The notes under the pieces were generated by a model that did not search any database, was not told the origin of the DNA, and saw only the letters and a list, made by a program, of their open reading frames with translations. A program made the translations under genes and the position numbers. Below are positions 27,436-37,438 of a stretch of 64,000 nt of DNA, piece after piece. Each line of letters starts with the position of its first letter. Position 1 is the first letter of the stretch. Origin of the DNA: an uncultured Armatimonadota bacterium (GTDB lineage Bacteria; Armatimonadota; Fimbriimonadia; Fimbriimonadales; Fimbriimonadaceae). The DNA is taken from positions 1 through 64,000 of the forward strand of contig CAIUHP010000028.1 of the NCBI GenBank assembly GCA_903899015.1, read 5' to 3'.

Positions 27436-28782
27436 TTACCCAGAAGTTGATTCGTCCGGCTTTTTGCGATCTCGAAGCTTCGCTTCGTAGCCTCTATCGG
27501 TCGGGAAATAGTAACGCCGATTCGAAATTGCATCCGGCAGATATTGTTGATCTACGACCGCGCCTTCGAAATCGTGCGCGTAAAGATAACCTTTTCCATA
27601 TCCCAAGTCCTTCATCAAGCCGGTTGGAGCATTCCTTAAGTGGATGGGAACTGGGTCATTCCGGGTTTTCTGAACATCTTCCACCACTTTGCCCCACGCT
27701 TCATAAACCGCGTTGCTCTTCGGCGAAGTCGCTAAGAAGGCAACCGCTTCTGCCAGCGCTAAAGCACCTTCAGGCATGCCAATAAAGTGAACGGCTTGCT
27801 GGGCAGCGATTGTAATAGAGAGTGCAGAAGGATTTGCTAAGCCAATATCCTCGGTCGCCATTCTCACGATCCGTCGAGCAAGGTACATCGGATCTTCTCC
27901 TCCATCTAACATCCTTGCAAGCCAATACAACGAAGCATCGACATCGCTTCCTCTCACGCTTTTGTGGAGTGCAGATATGAGGTCGAAATGCATCTCGCCA
28001 TTCTTGTCGTACAAAACGGCTCGTCGTTGGATGGAACTAGAAACGGTATCGAGGTCAATATGGAGAGCTCCATCCTCTGATTCCGATTGAGCTTCTGCCA
28101 CCGCGACCGTGAGTTCAAGCATGTTTAGAGCCGATCTTGCATCGCCATTCGCTAAGTTCACGAGAGCATTTTTGGCATCGTCATCAACCAGAAAGGATCG
28201 CTTTCCAAACCCGCGATCAGAGTCGTGAAGAGCACGCTCGATCACGTTGAGAATCTCTTCGTCACCAAGAGCCTTTAACACGTAAACTCGGCTTCGAGAG
28301 AGAAGTGCCGAATTCACCTCGAAGGATGGATTCTCCGTGGTTGCTCCAATTAAAGTTACGGTGCCATCTTCTACGACAGGCAGGATCGCGTCTTGCTGAG
28401 CTTTGTTGAAGCGATGAATCTCGTCGATGAATAAAATCGTTCGATGCCCCATCGATCGCCGATGCCGGGCCACTTCAACAATTTTACGAAGATCTGCAAC
28501 CCCCGCCGATACCGCGCTGACCCGATCAAAATTGGCTGACGTCACTTTGGCAACAATCTCGGCCAACGTCGTCTTTCCGACGCCTGGAGGTCCCCAAAGG
28601 ATAATGGAACCGAGTCGATCCGCTTCGACAAGCTTGCGGAAAGCTGATTTCGGGCCAACTAAATGTTGCTGACCAAAAAACTCGTCGAATGAACGGGGAC
28701 GCATTCGCGATGCCAGTGGGGCATCGGATTGTCCTAAGGCGTTCGCAAACAAACCTGAACCATCCTCGGAATCACGCCTCAT
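27436..28782 (-). CDS. rarA: Replication-associated recombination protein A (RarA/MgsA AAA ATPase)
   Basis: Clamp-loader-like AAA+ ATPase acting at stalled forks. 448 residues. Walker [10 protein letters not shown] at about 64-72, Walker [17 protein letters not shown], sensor 1 [13 protein letters not shown], and arginine finger in [11 protein letters not shown]. The C-terminal MgsA part is intact: [37 protein letters not shown], and [21 protein letters not shown]. Divergent neighbours: histidine kinase downstream, pstB upstream on the same strand. Confidence 0.96.
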   Translation of the reverse strand: MRRDSEDGSGLFANALGQSDAPLASRMRPRSFDEFFGQQHLVGPKSAFRKLVEADRLGSIILWGPPGVGKTTLAEIVAKVTSANFDRVSAVSAGVADLRKIVEVARHRRSMGHRTILFIDEIHRFNKAQQDAILPVVEDGTVTLIGATTENPSFEVNSALLSRSRVYVLKALGDEEILNVIERALHDSDRGFGKRSFLVDDDAKNALVNLANGDARSALNMLELTVAVAEAQSESEDGALHIDLDTVSSSIQRRAVLYDKNGEMHFDLISALHKSVRGSDVDASLYWLARMLDGGEDPMYLARRIVRMATEDIGLANPSALSITIAAQQAVHFIGMPEGALALAEAVAFLATSPKSNAVYEAWGKVVEDVQKTRNDPVPIHLRNAPTGLMKDLGYGKGYLYAHDFEGAVVDQQYLPDAISNRRYYFPTDRGYEAKLRDRKKPDESTSG

Positions 28783-28864
28783 GAATTCTAAATTACGCTA
28801 TTTGCTTGCCAAGAAACCGGATGAATCCGATGCAAGTCCAATTTTGGTTGCGCTCGCAACTAAA

Positions 28865-29656
28865 TCAGCCGAATCGACCCGAAATATAATCTTCGGTTTG
28901 CTTCTTTTGCGGATACAAGAAGATATTTTGAGTCGTGTTGTACTCAACCATTTGGCCATCCATAAAGAATGCCGTGTGATCGCTTGCTCGCTGAGCCTGC
29001 TGCATGTTGTGAGTCACGATAACAATCGTAAAATCACGCTTCAGTTCGAAAATTAAGTCTTCGATGCGAGATGTGGCAATCGGGTCAAGCGCGGAGCATG
29101 GCTCATCCATGAGGATGATCTTCGGATTAACGGCCATGGTGCGAGCAATACAAAGTCGTTGCTGCTGACCACCTGAAAGCGAGAGTCCAGATTGTTTGAG
29201 TTTCGATTTGACATCGTCCCACAGGGCGGCCTTACGCAGGGAAGACTCAACAATATGGTCTAACTCGGCTTTGTTTTTGATGCCGTGAATCTTCGGACCA
29301 TAAGTGATGTTGTCGTAAATCGACATGGGGAATGGATTTGGCTTTTGGAAGACCATTCCAACTTCCTTCCTGAGCTCAACCGGATCGACACCCTGGGCAT
29401 AAACGTTTTCGCCATCAAGCATCACTTCGCCTTCCATTCGAGTGCCATCAATCAGGTCATTCATTCGATTGATGCATCTTAAGAATGTCGACTTCCCACA
29501 ACCAGACGGTCCAATTAAGGCCGTAACTTGGTTTGCGGCAATATCGATGTCGATGCCTTTCAGGGCATGAAACTGCCCATAGTAAAAGTGCAAACCTCGA
29601 GTCGAAATCTTCGACTGAGTGTTGGTGGGTACCGGCGCGCTCATCTGCAGAGTCAT
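28865..29656 (-). CDS. pstB: Phosphate ABC transporter ATP-binding protein
   Basis: ATPase of the high-affinity phosphate importer. About 263 residues from ATG 29656; the extra upstream open frame runs back into the aroC end. Walker [11 protein letters not shown]-loop in [21 protein letters not shown] (highly PstB-specific), signature [17 protein letters not shown], Walker [14 protein letters not shown] and H-loop [10 protein letters not shown]. The other pst genes are not in this window, so this pstB is separated from pstSCA. A perfect inverted repeat lies just upstream of the start. Confidence 0.96.
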   Translation of the reverse strand: MTLQMSAPVPTNTQSKISTRGLHFYYGQFHALKGIDIDIAANQVTALIGPSGCGKSTFLRCINRMNDLIDGTRMEGEVMLDGENVYAQGVDPVELRKEVGMVFQKPNPFPMSIYDNITYGPKIHGIKNKAELDHIVESSLRKAALWDDVKSKLKQSGLSLSGGQQQRLCIARTMAVNPKIILMDEPCSALDPIATSRIEDLIFELKRDFTIVIVTHNMQQAQRASDHTAFFMDGQMVEYNTTQNIFLYPQKKQTEDYISGRFG

Positions 29657-29666
29657 GATGCCAGAT

Positions 29667-29689
29667 TTAACATACTTGGAGCATGTTAA
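29667..29689 (-). promoter_or_regulatory. Perfect inverted repeat upstream of pstB, candidate operator
   Basis: TTAACAT and ATGTTAA are separated by nine bases in the 40-base gap between the aroC stop and the pstB start. The half-site resembles TTAACA elements described for Bacillus PhoP boxes, but those are direct repeats, so a Pho link is only a guess. AT-rich arms without a T-run make a terminator unlikely. Confidence 0.45.
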
Positions 29690-29696
29690 GAGACGA

Positions 29697-30788
29697 TTAT
29701 TGCCCCATGAAATGCTGTAACGACCGTTGACGCAAGGCATGATCCACTAAAACAAGCGCCACCATTGCCTCGACCATGGGTACCGCCCGAGGCAGTACAC
29801 ACGGATCATGGCGTCCTCGCCCCTTGATCGTTGTGTTCGAATGATCCGATGCAATCGTGTGTTGTTCCATCATGATTGTCGCGGTCGGTTTGAATGCCGC
29901 TCGGACAACAATCGGCATACCGTTTGAAATTCCACCCTGAATTCCACCGCTGAAATTGGTTCGAGTGCTCACGATGCCCGCATCGTCGGCTTCAAATTCG
30001 TCGTTCGCCTGAAGACCGGTTAGGTCAGTCATGCCAAAGCCGCCGCCGATCTCAAACCCTTTGCAAGCCGGTAGAGAAAGGATCGCTTTGCCGAGGTCTG
30101 CTTCAAGCTTGTCGAATACGGGTTCTCCCCATCCAGCAGGCACGCCGCGCGCGACGCAGCCGATCACTCCACCAACCGAATTTCCCGCTTTTCGAATCGC
30201 CTCGATGTGCTCAAGCATTTGTTCGGCCGCTTTCTGATCCGGGCATCGAACGATGTTTGCCTCGACGTCGGACATAGTGACCGTTCTGGGATCGATGTCC
30301 GCGCGTAAGGAATGAACCTTTTCGACGTAGCCAACTATTTCGACGCCCAAGGAGGCGAGAACCTTCTTCGCGAGAGCTCCGGCCGCAACTCGCCCGATCG
30401 TCTCGCGAGCCGATGAACGTCCCCCACCCGACCATGCTCGGATGCCGTATTTCTCGTCGTAAGCGTAATCTGCGTGTGAAGGCCGATACTTGTCCTTCAT
30501 CTCATCGTAGTCCCGCGACCTTTGATCTTCATTTCTGACCATCATGGAGATCGGAGTACCGAGAGTGAGACCATCGAGCACGCCGCTTAAGATTTCAACG
30601 GTATCGGATTCTTTGCGCTGGGTAACGATACTTGACTGACCAGGTCGCCGTCTATCGAGTTCAAACTGAATCTCGTCTAACGTAATCGGCACCCTCGGCG
30701 GGCATCCATCGACAACTACTCCGACCCCGCCACCATGAGATTCTCCCCAGGTCGAGATACGAAACAGCGTTCCTAAGCTGCTGGACAT
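29697..30788 (-). CDS. aroC: Chorismate synthase
   Basis: Reduced-FMN-dependent enzyme making chorismate from EPSP, last shikimate pathway step. 363 residues from ATG 30788 ([20 protein letters not shown]); upstream frame is not family-like. Signatures present: [73 protein letters not shown], and the C-terminal [21 protein letters not shown] and [18 protein letters not shown]. The upstream pathway gene aroA is at 37439. Confidence 0.97.
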   Translation of the reverse strand: MSSSLGTLFRISTWGESHGGGVGVVVDGCPPRVPITLDEIQFELDRRRPGQSSIVTQRKESDTVEILSGVLDGLTLGTPISMMVRNEDQRSRDYDEMKDKYRPSHADYAYDEKYGIRAWSGGGRSSARETIGRVAAGALAKKVLASLGVEIVGYVEKVHSLRADIDPRTVTMSDVEANIVRCPDQKAAEQMLEHIEAIRKAGNSVGGVIGCVARGVPAGWGEPVFDKLEADLGKAILSLPACKGFEIGGGFGMTDLTGLQANDEFEADDAGIVSTRTNFSGGIQGGISNGMPIVVRAAFKPTATIMMEQHTIASDHSNTTIKGRGRHDPCVLPRAVPMVEAMVALVLVDHALRQRSLQHFMGQ

Positions 30789-30877
30789 AAGAGAGAGTCT
30801 ACCGTCCGCAGTACGGACGGTCCACTTGGCGATTGGGTTAGACCTCCATTCCAACTTGCGACCAACCCTCAAAAACG

Positions 30878-32209
30878 TCAGTGAGGGTTGGTGGGAAGGT
30901 TGAGGCCGAGCGCCTCTGTTAAAGCGTGAGTATCCTGCGCAGGGCCGCTAATTTCAAATTCTTTCGGCTTCGTCTTTACATGATGGAGATGGATCGGAAG
31001 GATCATGGTATCACTGGCGAATTCATGAGGCTTCCTGATTCGAACCGAAATGGTAAGTTCAGGAATGATGCTCGGTGAGTTTGAGTTTTGATTGCCCTTT
31101 CGCTTGAGGTCCACCCCAATGCTGTTGCCTCCAAGTCGAATGTGGAGGACATCGATCCCAAGAGTCTCAATTGAAGGGGTCATTCCAGCGAAGGATGCCT
31201 CACTTTCAGATTCAATTCCGTGCGGATGTCTTTGCACCTTGACAAGGATGAGACCTGACGTTGACGAGTCCTTTGATCGCTTTTTGGGGAGAACCTGCGA
31301 TTTTTCTATCGTAGCTTCAGCATCTTCTAGCATTCCAACATGTTGTGTCGTTGGGAATTGAAGTTCTTTGACTCCGTCAACCGTTACAATTTGAGCGTTT
31401 TTATAGGTCAAATTGACGATCGACTGAGTGTAGTGATAGCGATTAATGCGAACCTTAACCGCATCCAATTGATCGATGTAGTGGCTAAATTCGGGCTCAC
31501 CACTTCCTTTGGGACAGTATGCAGTGCTTAAGAGATCTTCTCTCCAGCTCTCGGAATGATCTTCAAACCGTTTCTTGACCTCGGGAGCTAGGGTTAGGTG
31601 AGTGAATGGTTCGCCCCCAGGAACGACATAGCAATTGATCTGAACCACTTTGTCTGCGGCAGCTATCTCCGACGGCGTCATGGGCGGAATACATCGCTTG
31701 GGCTCCGCAAATTGATCCAGAACGATGGTTTTTCTCTTGGGAATGCTTGAGGCCGTAACGACCCCGTCAAATACCGGAAAACTCACTCTCAATGGCTTTT
31801 GCGAATATCCCCTGGGAATTCTCAGGCGAATCAATTCTCCTTTTTGAAGACACCGAATAGGGAAGACACGATTCTTCTCGTCAACCGGCGGCCCAGGAGC
31901 GAAATCCCATGGTAAGCCTGATCCTTCTCCAATAGATGACTTCGTTGCTCCCGCATCGTAGAGCCATGCAACTTCCGCATCTTGAGCAGTGCAGGTGTAA
32001 CTCCCAATCGTTTTTCCGTCCTTAACAGCAAGTACCACCTTTCCCGGTGAAGCTGCCGCCTGATTCAGAACCACAACGTTAAATCGACGCGTCTGGGCAA
32101 CCAACTGATCCGGTTCCATGGCGGATTTCACCTTGAAAAGTGTGAGCATCGAACCGATAACGATCACGATGCAAACAATGATCGTTGTTCCTTTGGGGTT
32201 CTGTTTCAT
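30878..32209 (-). CDS. Hypothetical protein with N-terminal membrane anchor
   Basis: I do not recognise the family. 443 residues: a basic start, one membrane segment at about 8-26 ([17 protein letters not shown]), then a long extracytoplasmic part with mixed strands. Visible features are a Cys at CTAQDAEV, a proline-rich stretch [18 protein letters not shown], and [20 protein letters not shown]. It has no tandem repeats or catalytic motif that I can see. It lies upstream of aroC by about 90 bases on the same strand but has no functional tie that I can name. Confidence 0.7.
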   Translation of the reverse strand: MKQNPKGTTIIVCIVIVIGSMLTLFKVKSAMEPDQLVAQTRRFNVVVLNQAAASPGKVVLAVKDGKTIGSYTCTAQDAEVAWLYDAGATKSSIGEGSGLPWDFAPGPPVDEKNRVFPIRCLQKGELIRLRIPRGYSQKPLRVSFPVFDGVVTASSIPKRKTIVLDQFAEPKRCIPPMTPSEIAAADKVVQINCYVVPGGEPFTHLTLAPEVKKRFEDHSESWREDLLSTAYCPKGSGEPEFSHYIDQLDAVKVRINRYHYTQSIVNLTYKNAQIVTVDGVKELQFPTTQHVGMLEDAEATIEKSQVLPKKRSKDSSTSGLILVKVQRHPHGIESESEASFAGMTPSIETLGIDVLHIRLGGNSIGVDLKRKGNQNSNSPSIIPELTISVRIRKPHEFASDTMILPIHLHHVKTKPKEFEISGPAQDTHALTEALGLNLPTNPH

Positions 32210-32623
32210 AAGTATCTTGAATTCAACTCGGAGCCTCGAATCTTTTGTTTGCGATTCAAGTACGACTGACGATTAATTAGCGTAGGAGTGTCATCCCCAA
32301 CTATAGAAACTTGCATTCATGATCTCTTACTGATTCATGAGTCACAAAGGTTGCTGATGGATAGACAAAGTTGGGAATAAGTTCGAAATAGTTTCCCGAA
32401 TGAGAGATGGAAACCTTTTTCGGCCCTAATAGTTCGCGCTCCGGCTTTTTTCGTATGACCGTCAGCCCATCTTCCCAGGCTCAACCGATTGTCGGTCTAC
32501 AAAAAAGGAGACACCATGAATTAACTAAAATCGGGCACGTTGTCATTGGCCGTCATCTGAGATAAGATTGAGCAGTATAGAACCTATAATCGAACTCAAA
32601 GGCGAGACAATCGATAAAAAGTC
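32210..32623. other. 414-base divergent intergenic region with a two-codon frame behind a strong ribosome site
   Basis: No full gene is supported. At 32505-32524 a strong Shine-Dalgarno (AAAAAAGGAGACACC) precedes ATG AAT TAA, a Met-Asn-stop frame. A TATAAT hexamer lies at 32584-32589 about 35 bases before the deacetylase start, without a clear -35. The rest shows nothing recognisable. Confidence 0.4.
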
Positions 32624-33724
32624 ATGCTCCCCCATTTTTACTACACGCCCGAAATCTTGAAGTACGACTTTGGATCGCAACATCCCTTGCGACCTGAACG
32701 GTTGCGGAGGGCGATTGAGCTCATAAGTCGTTACGACGTTCCGATTCTCGATCCTGGCCCGGGAAGTATCTCTGATCTTTTTCGAGTTCACGGCGAAGAA
32801 TATGTCTATTTGGTGATGGCAACGTCTGATCGGCTGAGTAAAGGTGATTTCTCAGCGGACGATGCTGAAAGAGGACATCTTTTTTCCTACGGATTCGGAA
32901 GTGGCGACAACCCACCTTTTGCGGGAATGTACGATGCCTCGCTAGCCTATTGTTCAGCCTCGGCCCAGGCTGCAAAAGTCGTGCGAGACGGAGCACCGCT
33001 TGCGTTTGGAATCGGCGGTGGACTGCACCACGCCCTCAAAGACCGCGCAAGTGGCTTCTGCATCTTTGACGACCCTGCGATTGCTTGTCACATCCTTCTA
33101 GAAAAATTCGAGCGCGTCGCATACGTTGACATTGATGTTCACCACGGCGATGGCGTGCAATGGATCTTCTACAACGATCCTCGCGTGCTAACGTGCAGCA
33201 TCCACGAAGAGGGAAGGACGCTCTTCCCGGGAACGGGTGGGGTCGAAGAAACAGGTGCTGATTTCACCAGCTTTAACGTTCCGATCCAAGCTCGAACGAC
33301 GGGCGATGTTTGGTTGCACGCTTTTAAAGAAACGATCCCTAAGGCACTTGAAGCGTTTCAACCTGGGGCCGTTGTCTTACAGATGGGAACGGATGTCCAT
33401 TTGCTCGATCCTTTGGCTCACCTTCGATGCTTGCAACAAGACTGGTTAGCGGCGGTGAAAATCATCGGGGATCTTGGATTGCCGTTAGTTGCTTTGGGCG
33501 GCGGCGGTTACAACCTTATGACCGTGCCGCGAATGTGGGTTTCTGGGTGCTTGACGCTGGGCGGCGTTCCGTTTGAAGACGAGCTTCCCGCTGATCTTGG
33601 AGAGCAGTACCGGATGCCGTCCTACTCCGATCACGGTCCGGCCGAACCTAGTTTCGGAAAGCCTCATGCTGACCGGGTCATTGATTGGTTGACGACCCAA
33701 CATATTCCTCATCTGCGGCGTTGA
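32624..33724 (+). CDS. Histone deacetylase superfamily protein, AcuC-like
   Basis: Zinc-dependent deacetylase family, 366 residues. Core motifs: HPLRPERLRRAIELI, FRVHGEEYVYLV, GGGLHHALKDRASGFCIFDDPAIA (catalytic His pair), YVDIDVHHGDGVQWIFYNDPRVL (Asp and His zinc ligands), SIHEEGRTLFPGTGG, and LQMGTDVHLLDPLAHLRC with GGGGYNLMTVPRMW (active-site Asp and Tyr-region). AcuC controls acetyl-CoA synthetase acetylation in Bacillus; here no acs or acuA neighbour is visible, so the target protein is unknown. It opens a plus-strand run up to cmk. Confidence 0.93.
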   Translation: MLPHFYYTPEILKYDFGSQHPLRPERLRRAIELISRYDVPILDPGPGSISDLFRVHGEEYVYLVMATSDRLSKGDFSADDAERGHLFSYGFGSGDNPPFAGMYDASLAYCSASAQAAKVVRDGAPLAFGIGGGLHHALKDRASGFCIFDDPAIACHILLEKFERVAYVDIDVHHGDGVQWIFYNDPRVLTCSIHEEGRTLFPGTGGVEETGADFTSFNVPIQARTTGDVWLHAFKETIPKALEAFQPGAVVLQMGTDVHLLDPLAHLRCLQQDWLAAVKIIGDLGLPLVALGGGGYNLMTVPRMWVSGCLTLGGVPFEDELPADLGEQYRMPSYSDHGPAEPSFGKPHADRVIDWLTTQHIPHLRR

Positions 33725-33775
33725 TATTAGCCTTCCCAAGAACCTGGATGGGCGATAAAGCGTATCCTTAATGCA

Positions 33776-36562
33776 ATGCAAAACGATCCGGGTTCCTACC
33801 GAATCCAAGTCGATCCGATCCAGATGAAGAAGGCCATCGATCGAGGGCGAGTTTTCGCCGTCATCGGTATCATCATCTTCGCGCTATTGTCGTGCGTAGT
33901 GCCCTACACCGACTTCCTATGGTATGCCCACGATGCGCGGCACCCTGATGTTTTCGAAGTTTCCTACGGCAGTCGAGCTGTCATTTTGCTCACTGCGTTT
34001 GTTGGTAGCTGGGCTTTTCTCTACTGGAATATTCGCAAAGCCCTAAAGGTTAGCCTAATCTTCCTGAATACGCCAGACAATCGCAGCCAAGCGATGCTCT
34101 CCAACGCGATTGATTGGATCACGAGGCGAGGAGGCGCAGTCGTCCTCGTCGTAGCCCCGATTCTGGCCTTCTTAATGGCAACCGGGCTCGCAGGCGAGTG
34201 GAACACGTACTTGTTGGCTCAGCATGCTCAGTCGTTTCACATGAAGGACCCCATTTTAGGTATTGACCTTGGGTTTTACGTGTTCAACTTGCCTTGGTAT
34301 CGGGCACTTTCGAATTATGCATTTGGACTAATGTTCTTAACGACAGCCATTTCGATTGGAGTCTATGCGGGCCTTCAAGCTATGGCGTTGCTCGCGAAAA
34401 TCGAGTTAAGTCGGCCGCACATTCGGATGCATGTGAGTCTTCTAGTTGGCTTGACCATCCTCACGTTTGCCATTCAAACTTGGCTTAAAACCTATGAATA
34501 TGGGTTAGTGGATAGCGGCCAGTTTACGGGGGCTGGGTTCTCGGCGATGTATCAACTTTCGTTGATGCGAGCCTTCGTTTGGTTGACGGCATTTATTGGA
34601 CTGGCCACCATCTTCGGACAGAAATTGGGTCGCCCTTACTCTATCGCTATCGGCGGAGGAATTAGCTTATTTGCCTACTACGTGCTGCTGATTATCGGCG
34701 TGCCGTTTCTAGTTCAGCGCTTTGTCGTCGATCCTGACCGGATTCATAAGGAGGCGCCTTACGCTCAAAAAGCGATCAACATGACTCGCTACGCTTTTGG
34801 GCTCGACAAGATTTCTGTCAAGGACTCTGAGATTCACGACAGCCCGACCTCCGCTGAAATAAAGGGTTCGTCGGCAACGCTTGAGAACATGAGGCTTTGG
34901 GATCCTTACGTGCTGCGTCAAGCTCTAGAGGCGGTTCAAAGCGTCAAGCCCTACTATTCGTTCAATGACGTAGACATTGATCGATACATGATCGGTGGCA
35001 AGCAGACGATGTTGATGCTTTCCCCTCGCGATTTGCGACTGAGTGGACTGGATCAATCAGCGCAAAACTGGGCCAACCAAAGACTGCGATATACCCACGG
35101 GTACGGCTTGACCGTTTCGCAAGTCGACACGGTTACGAAGGATGGGCAACCTCAATTTTTAGCGAGCAACATGCCGCAAATTTCATCCCCTGAACTGAAG
35201 ATTGAAGAACCCAGAATCTATTTCTCAGCGATCAAATCAGAGGGCGACGATTATGCGCTGGTAAATACCGGTGAAGCGGAGTTTGATTACCCGAACGGTC
35301 CCGGAAACAAGTGGGCGGGAAATCGAGGGATTCCGATTAGTGGGCTCCTTTCGAGACTTGCCTTTAGCATCGCTCTTACCGACGGCAACCTCCTGATCTC
35401 GCAAAACATCACTGGCGAAACTCGACTATTGATGCGACGGAATGTCATCGAACGGGCAGCGAAGGTTTATCCGTTCTTACACTTCGATGAAGATCCCTAT
35501 GTGGTGATCAATAAGGGACACCTCACATGGATCCTCGATGGATATACCACCACGTTGATGATTCCGTATTCGGGACGGATAGACGGAGTTAGCGGTGGCG
35601 TCAACTACATCCGAAATTCCGTGAAGTGTACGGTGGATGCTTATACGGGTGAGATCAACGCCTTTGCGGTGGACCCGAATGAGCCGATTCTTGCGGCTTA
35701 CAGGCAAATCTATACTGGACTTGTTCGAGACTTGAAAGAGCTACCAGCGGGATTACAGGAGCACTTTCGATATCCGGAAGATCTTTTCCGCATGCAAGCG
35801 CTACAGCTAACGGAGTACCACGTAACTGATCCAACCGTCTTCCTCACGAACGCAGATGCTTGGAACATCGCCCGGGAGAGGAATTTGAACGGGGCGAAAG
35901 CTGCGATTCGGCCCTATTACGTACAACTTCAAAATCAGGACGATACAAAACCTCAATTTCAACTGATCCTGCCGTTCACACCCAACCAGAAGCCAAATAT
36001 GAGTGGATGGCTATCTGCCAAATGTGACGTTGGAAATTACGGCAATATGACCCTCTACCGGTTCAAAGAACCTTTACCGAAAGGGCCAGAATTGATGGAG
36101 GCCGATTTTAGCAGTACGCCCGAAATCAGCTACATCAATCGGCAGTATCAGAACGAGCAAAGCGACATTATCGTTGGAAACTTGCTGGTCATTCCGATCG
36201 GAAACAGCGTGATGTACTCAGAGTCCTTGTTCCTTCAGAGTCGAACGAGCGGCATTCAGGCAGTGCCAAGACTTTTCCGTGTGATCCTTGCTCTAAACAA
36301 TAAAGTGGTGGTCGGGGAAACCTATGGCGCGGCACTCAAACAACTCTTCCAAGAGTCCGATACAAGTTCGATGGCGATGGCGGCACCTACCGGTAAGGCT
36401 GGTACGGAACCCTTGAATAAGCAAACCCTCGCAACCGCTAAGGCGGCGTTGGAGCTTTTCGACAAAGCCCAAGCGGCTCTGAAGAGCGGTGATTTCGCGA
36501 AGTACGGAGAGCTCCAAAGTGAGTTGCGTAAAGCACTCGCACAACTGGCAGCTAAGCCATAA
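33776..36562 (+). CDS. UPF0182 (COG1615) family membrane protein
   Basis: Conserved protein of unknown function, 928 residues. About seven N-terminal membrane segments (residues ~20-325; FAVIGIIIFALLSCVVPYTDFLWYAH is the first), then a large soluble domain presumably outside, with MLMLSPRDL, TYTHGYGL-like RYTHGYGLTVSQV, KGHLTWILDGYTTT and the closing TQSRTSGI-like region QSRTSGIQAVPRLFRVILA. A C-terminal acidic/Ala-rich helix (ELFDKAQAALKSGDFAKYGELQSEL) resembles the family tail. tyrA starts eight bases downstream. Confidence 0.93.
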   Translation: MQNDPGSYRIQVDPIQMKKAIDRGRVFAVIGIIIFALLSCVVPYTDFLWYAHDARHPDVFEVSYGSRAVILLTAFVGSWAFLYWNIRKALKVSLIFLNTPDNRSQAMLSNAIDWITRRGGAVVLVVAPILAFLMATGLAGEWNTYLLAQHAQSFHMKDPILGIDLGFYVFNLPWYRALSNYAFGLMFLTTAISIGVYAGLQAMALLAKIELSRPHIRMHVSLLVGLTILTFAIQTWLKTYEYGLVDSGQFTGAGFSAMYQLSLMRAFVWLTAFIGLATIFGQKLGRPYSIAIGGGISLFAYYVLLIIGVPFLVQRFVVDPDRIHKEAPYAQKAINMTRYAFGLDKISVKDSEIHDSPTSAEIKGSSATLENMRLWDPYVLRQALEAVQSVKPYYSFNDVDIDRYMIGGKQTMLMLSPRDLRLSGLDQSAQNWANQRLRYTHGYGLTVSQVDTVTKDGQPQFLASNMPQISSPELKIEEPRIYFSAIKSEGDDYALVNTGEAEFDYPNGPGNKWAGNRGIPISGLLSRLAFSIALTDGNLLISQNITGETRLLMRRNVIERAAKVYPFLHFDEDPYVVINKGHLTWILDGYTTTLMIPYSGRIDGVSGGVNYIRNSVKCTVDAYTGEINAFAVDPNEPILAAYRQIYTGLVRDLKELPAGLQEHFRYPEDLFRMQALQLTEYHVTDPTVFLTNADAWNIARERNLNGAKAAIRPYYVQLQNQDDTKPQFQLILPFTPNQKPNMSGWLSAKCDVGNYGNMTLYRFKEPLPKGPELMEADFSSTPEISYINRQYQNEQSDIIVGNLLVIPIGNSVMYSESLFLQSRTSGIQAVPRLFRVILALNNKVVVGETYGAALKQLFQESDTSSMAMAAPTGKAGTEPLNKQTLATAKAALELFDKAQAALKSGDFAKYGELQSELRKALAQLAAKP

Positions 36563-36570
36563 TTGTTGGC

Positions 36571-37386
36571 ATGACGATTGGGATCGTTGGGCTTGGGTTG
36601 ATTGGCGGTTCGATTGGCCTCGCACTTCGTGAGCCAGGTCGGAAAATCATCGGCTTCGACTCCGATCCCAAATCGGTTAAAACCGCAATCGACCGCTTCT
36701 GCATTGATTCGGAAGGAACCTTTGAAGAAGTGGCAAAGGCAGATGTCGTCTTCGTAGCGGTTCCGCCCTTGAAAGTAGTCTCCGTGCTCGAAGAGCTCCA
36801 AAAGCTCAAGGGACCCGATACCGTTTTCACTGATTGTACAAGCGTGAAATCGTCGGTTTCTGAGTGGGCTAAAACGACCCAATGTCCCGACTTTATAGTT
36901 GGACACCCTATGGCAGGGCACGAGAATTCGGGAGCAGCCTTTGCATCCGCGTGGATGTATCGAGGTGCGAAATGGATCCTGAGCCCCACGAAATGCACAA
37001 GCAAAGCTGCCTTGAGCAAGGTTGAGGCTTTGGTGAAAGCGATGGGCGCGATTCCAGTTCGAATGGACGCGACCCAGCACGATCATCAAGTTGCTACCTT
37101 GAGTCACCTTCCTCACGCCATTGCGGCTGCTCTCGTTCAGATGAGGGCTGAATTTGAAGGAGAAGACGTCTCCGGTGGATCTTGGAAAGATCTGACTCGT
37201 GTTGGCGGAGTAGATCCGAACTTGTGGACCCAGATATTTATGGAAAATCGAGTTGAGCTTTCCAAGTCGATACAGGACTTGGAGCAGCGGCTCGCTCAAA
37301 TCCGGCAGCATCTCGATACGGGCAATAGTGCCGAGATAAAGAAATATTTGGAGCAATCAAGGAAAGCGAAGAAGGCTGATAAGTGA
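36571..37386 (+). CDS. tyrA: Prephenate dehydrogenase (TyrA family)
   Basis: Oxidative decarboxylation of prephenate (or arogenate) to a tyrosine precursor using NAD(P). 271 residues. Rossmann motif TIGIVGLGLIGGSIGLAL, cofactor-selecting IIGFDSDP (Asp suggests NAD preference), TDCTSVKSSVSEW, VGHPMAGHENSG with the catalytic His, and HDHQVATLSHLPHAIAAAL. The length is short, without the ACT domain, matching the core enzyme. It shares the plus-strand run with aroA and cmk. Confidence 0.95.
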   Translation: MTIGIVGLGLIGGSIGLALREPGRKIIGFDSDPKSVKTAIDRFCIDSEGTFEEVAKADVVFVAVPPLKVVSVLEELQKLKGPDTVFTDCTSVKSSVSEWAKTTQCPDFIVGHPMAGHENSGAAFASAWMYRGAKWILSPTKCTSKAALSKVEALVKAMGAIPVRMDATQHDHQVATLSHLPHAIAAALVQMRAEFEGEDVSGGSWKDLTRVGGVDPNLWTQIFMENRVELSKSIQDLEQRLAQIRQHLDTGNSAEIKKYLEQSRKAKKADK

Positions 37387-37438
37387 TCACACTAAAGCGG
37401 ACCAGACCCAATCGGTACCAACTCAGCAGAAAAAAGAT

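Noticed and set aside
28781-29056. 91-codon plus-strand frame between rarA and pstB
   Set aside because: Its 3' half is antisense to the pstB C terminus, and the first part spans the short gap without a ribosome site or recognisable protein.
36322-37356. 344-codon open frame antisense to UPF0182 end and tyrA
   Set aside because: Shadow of strongly supported coding sequences on the plus strand; no protein-like motifs.
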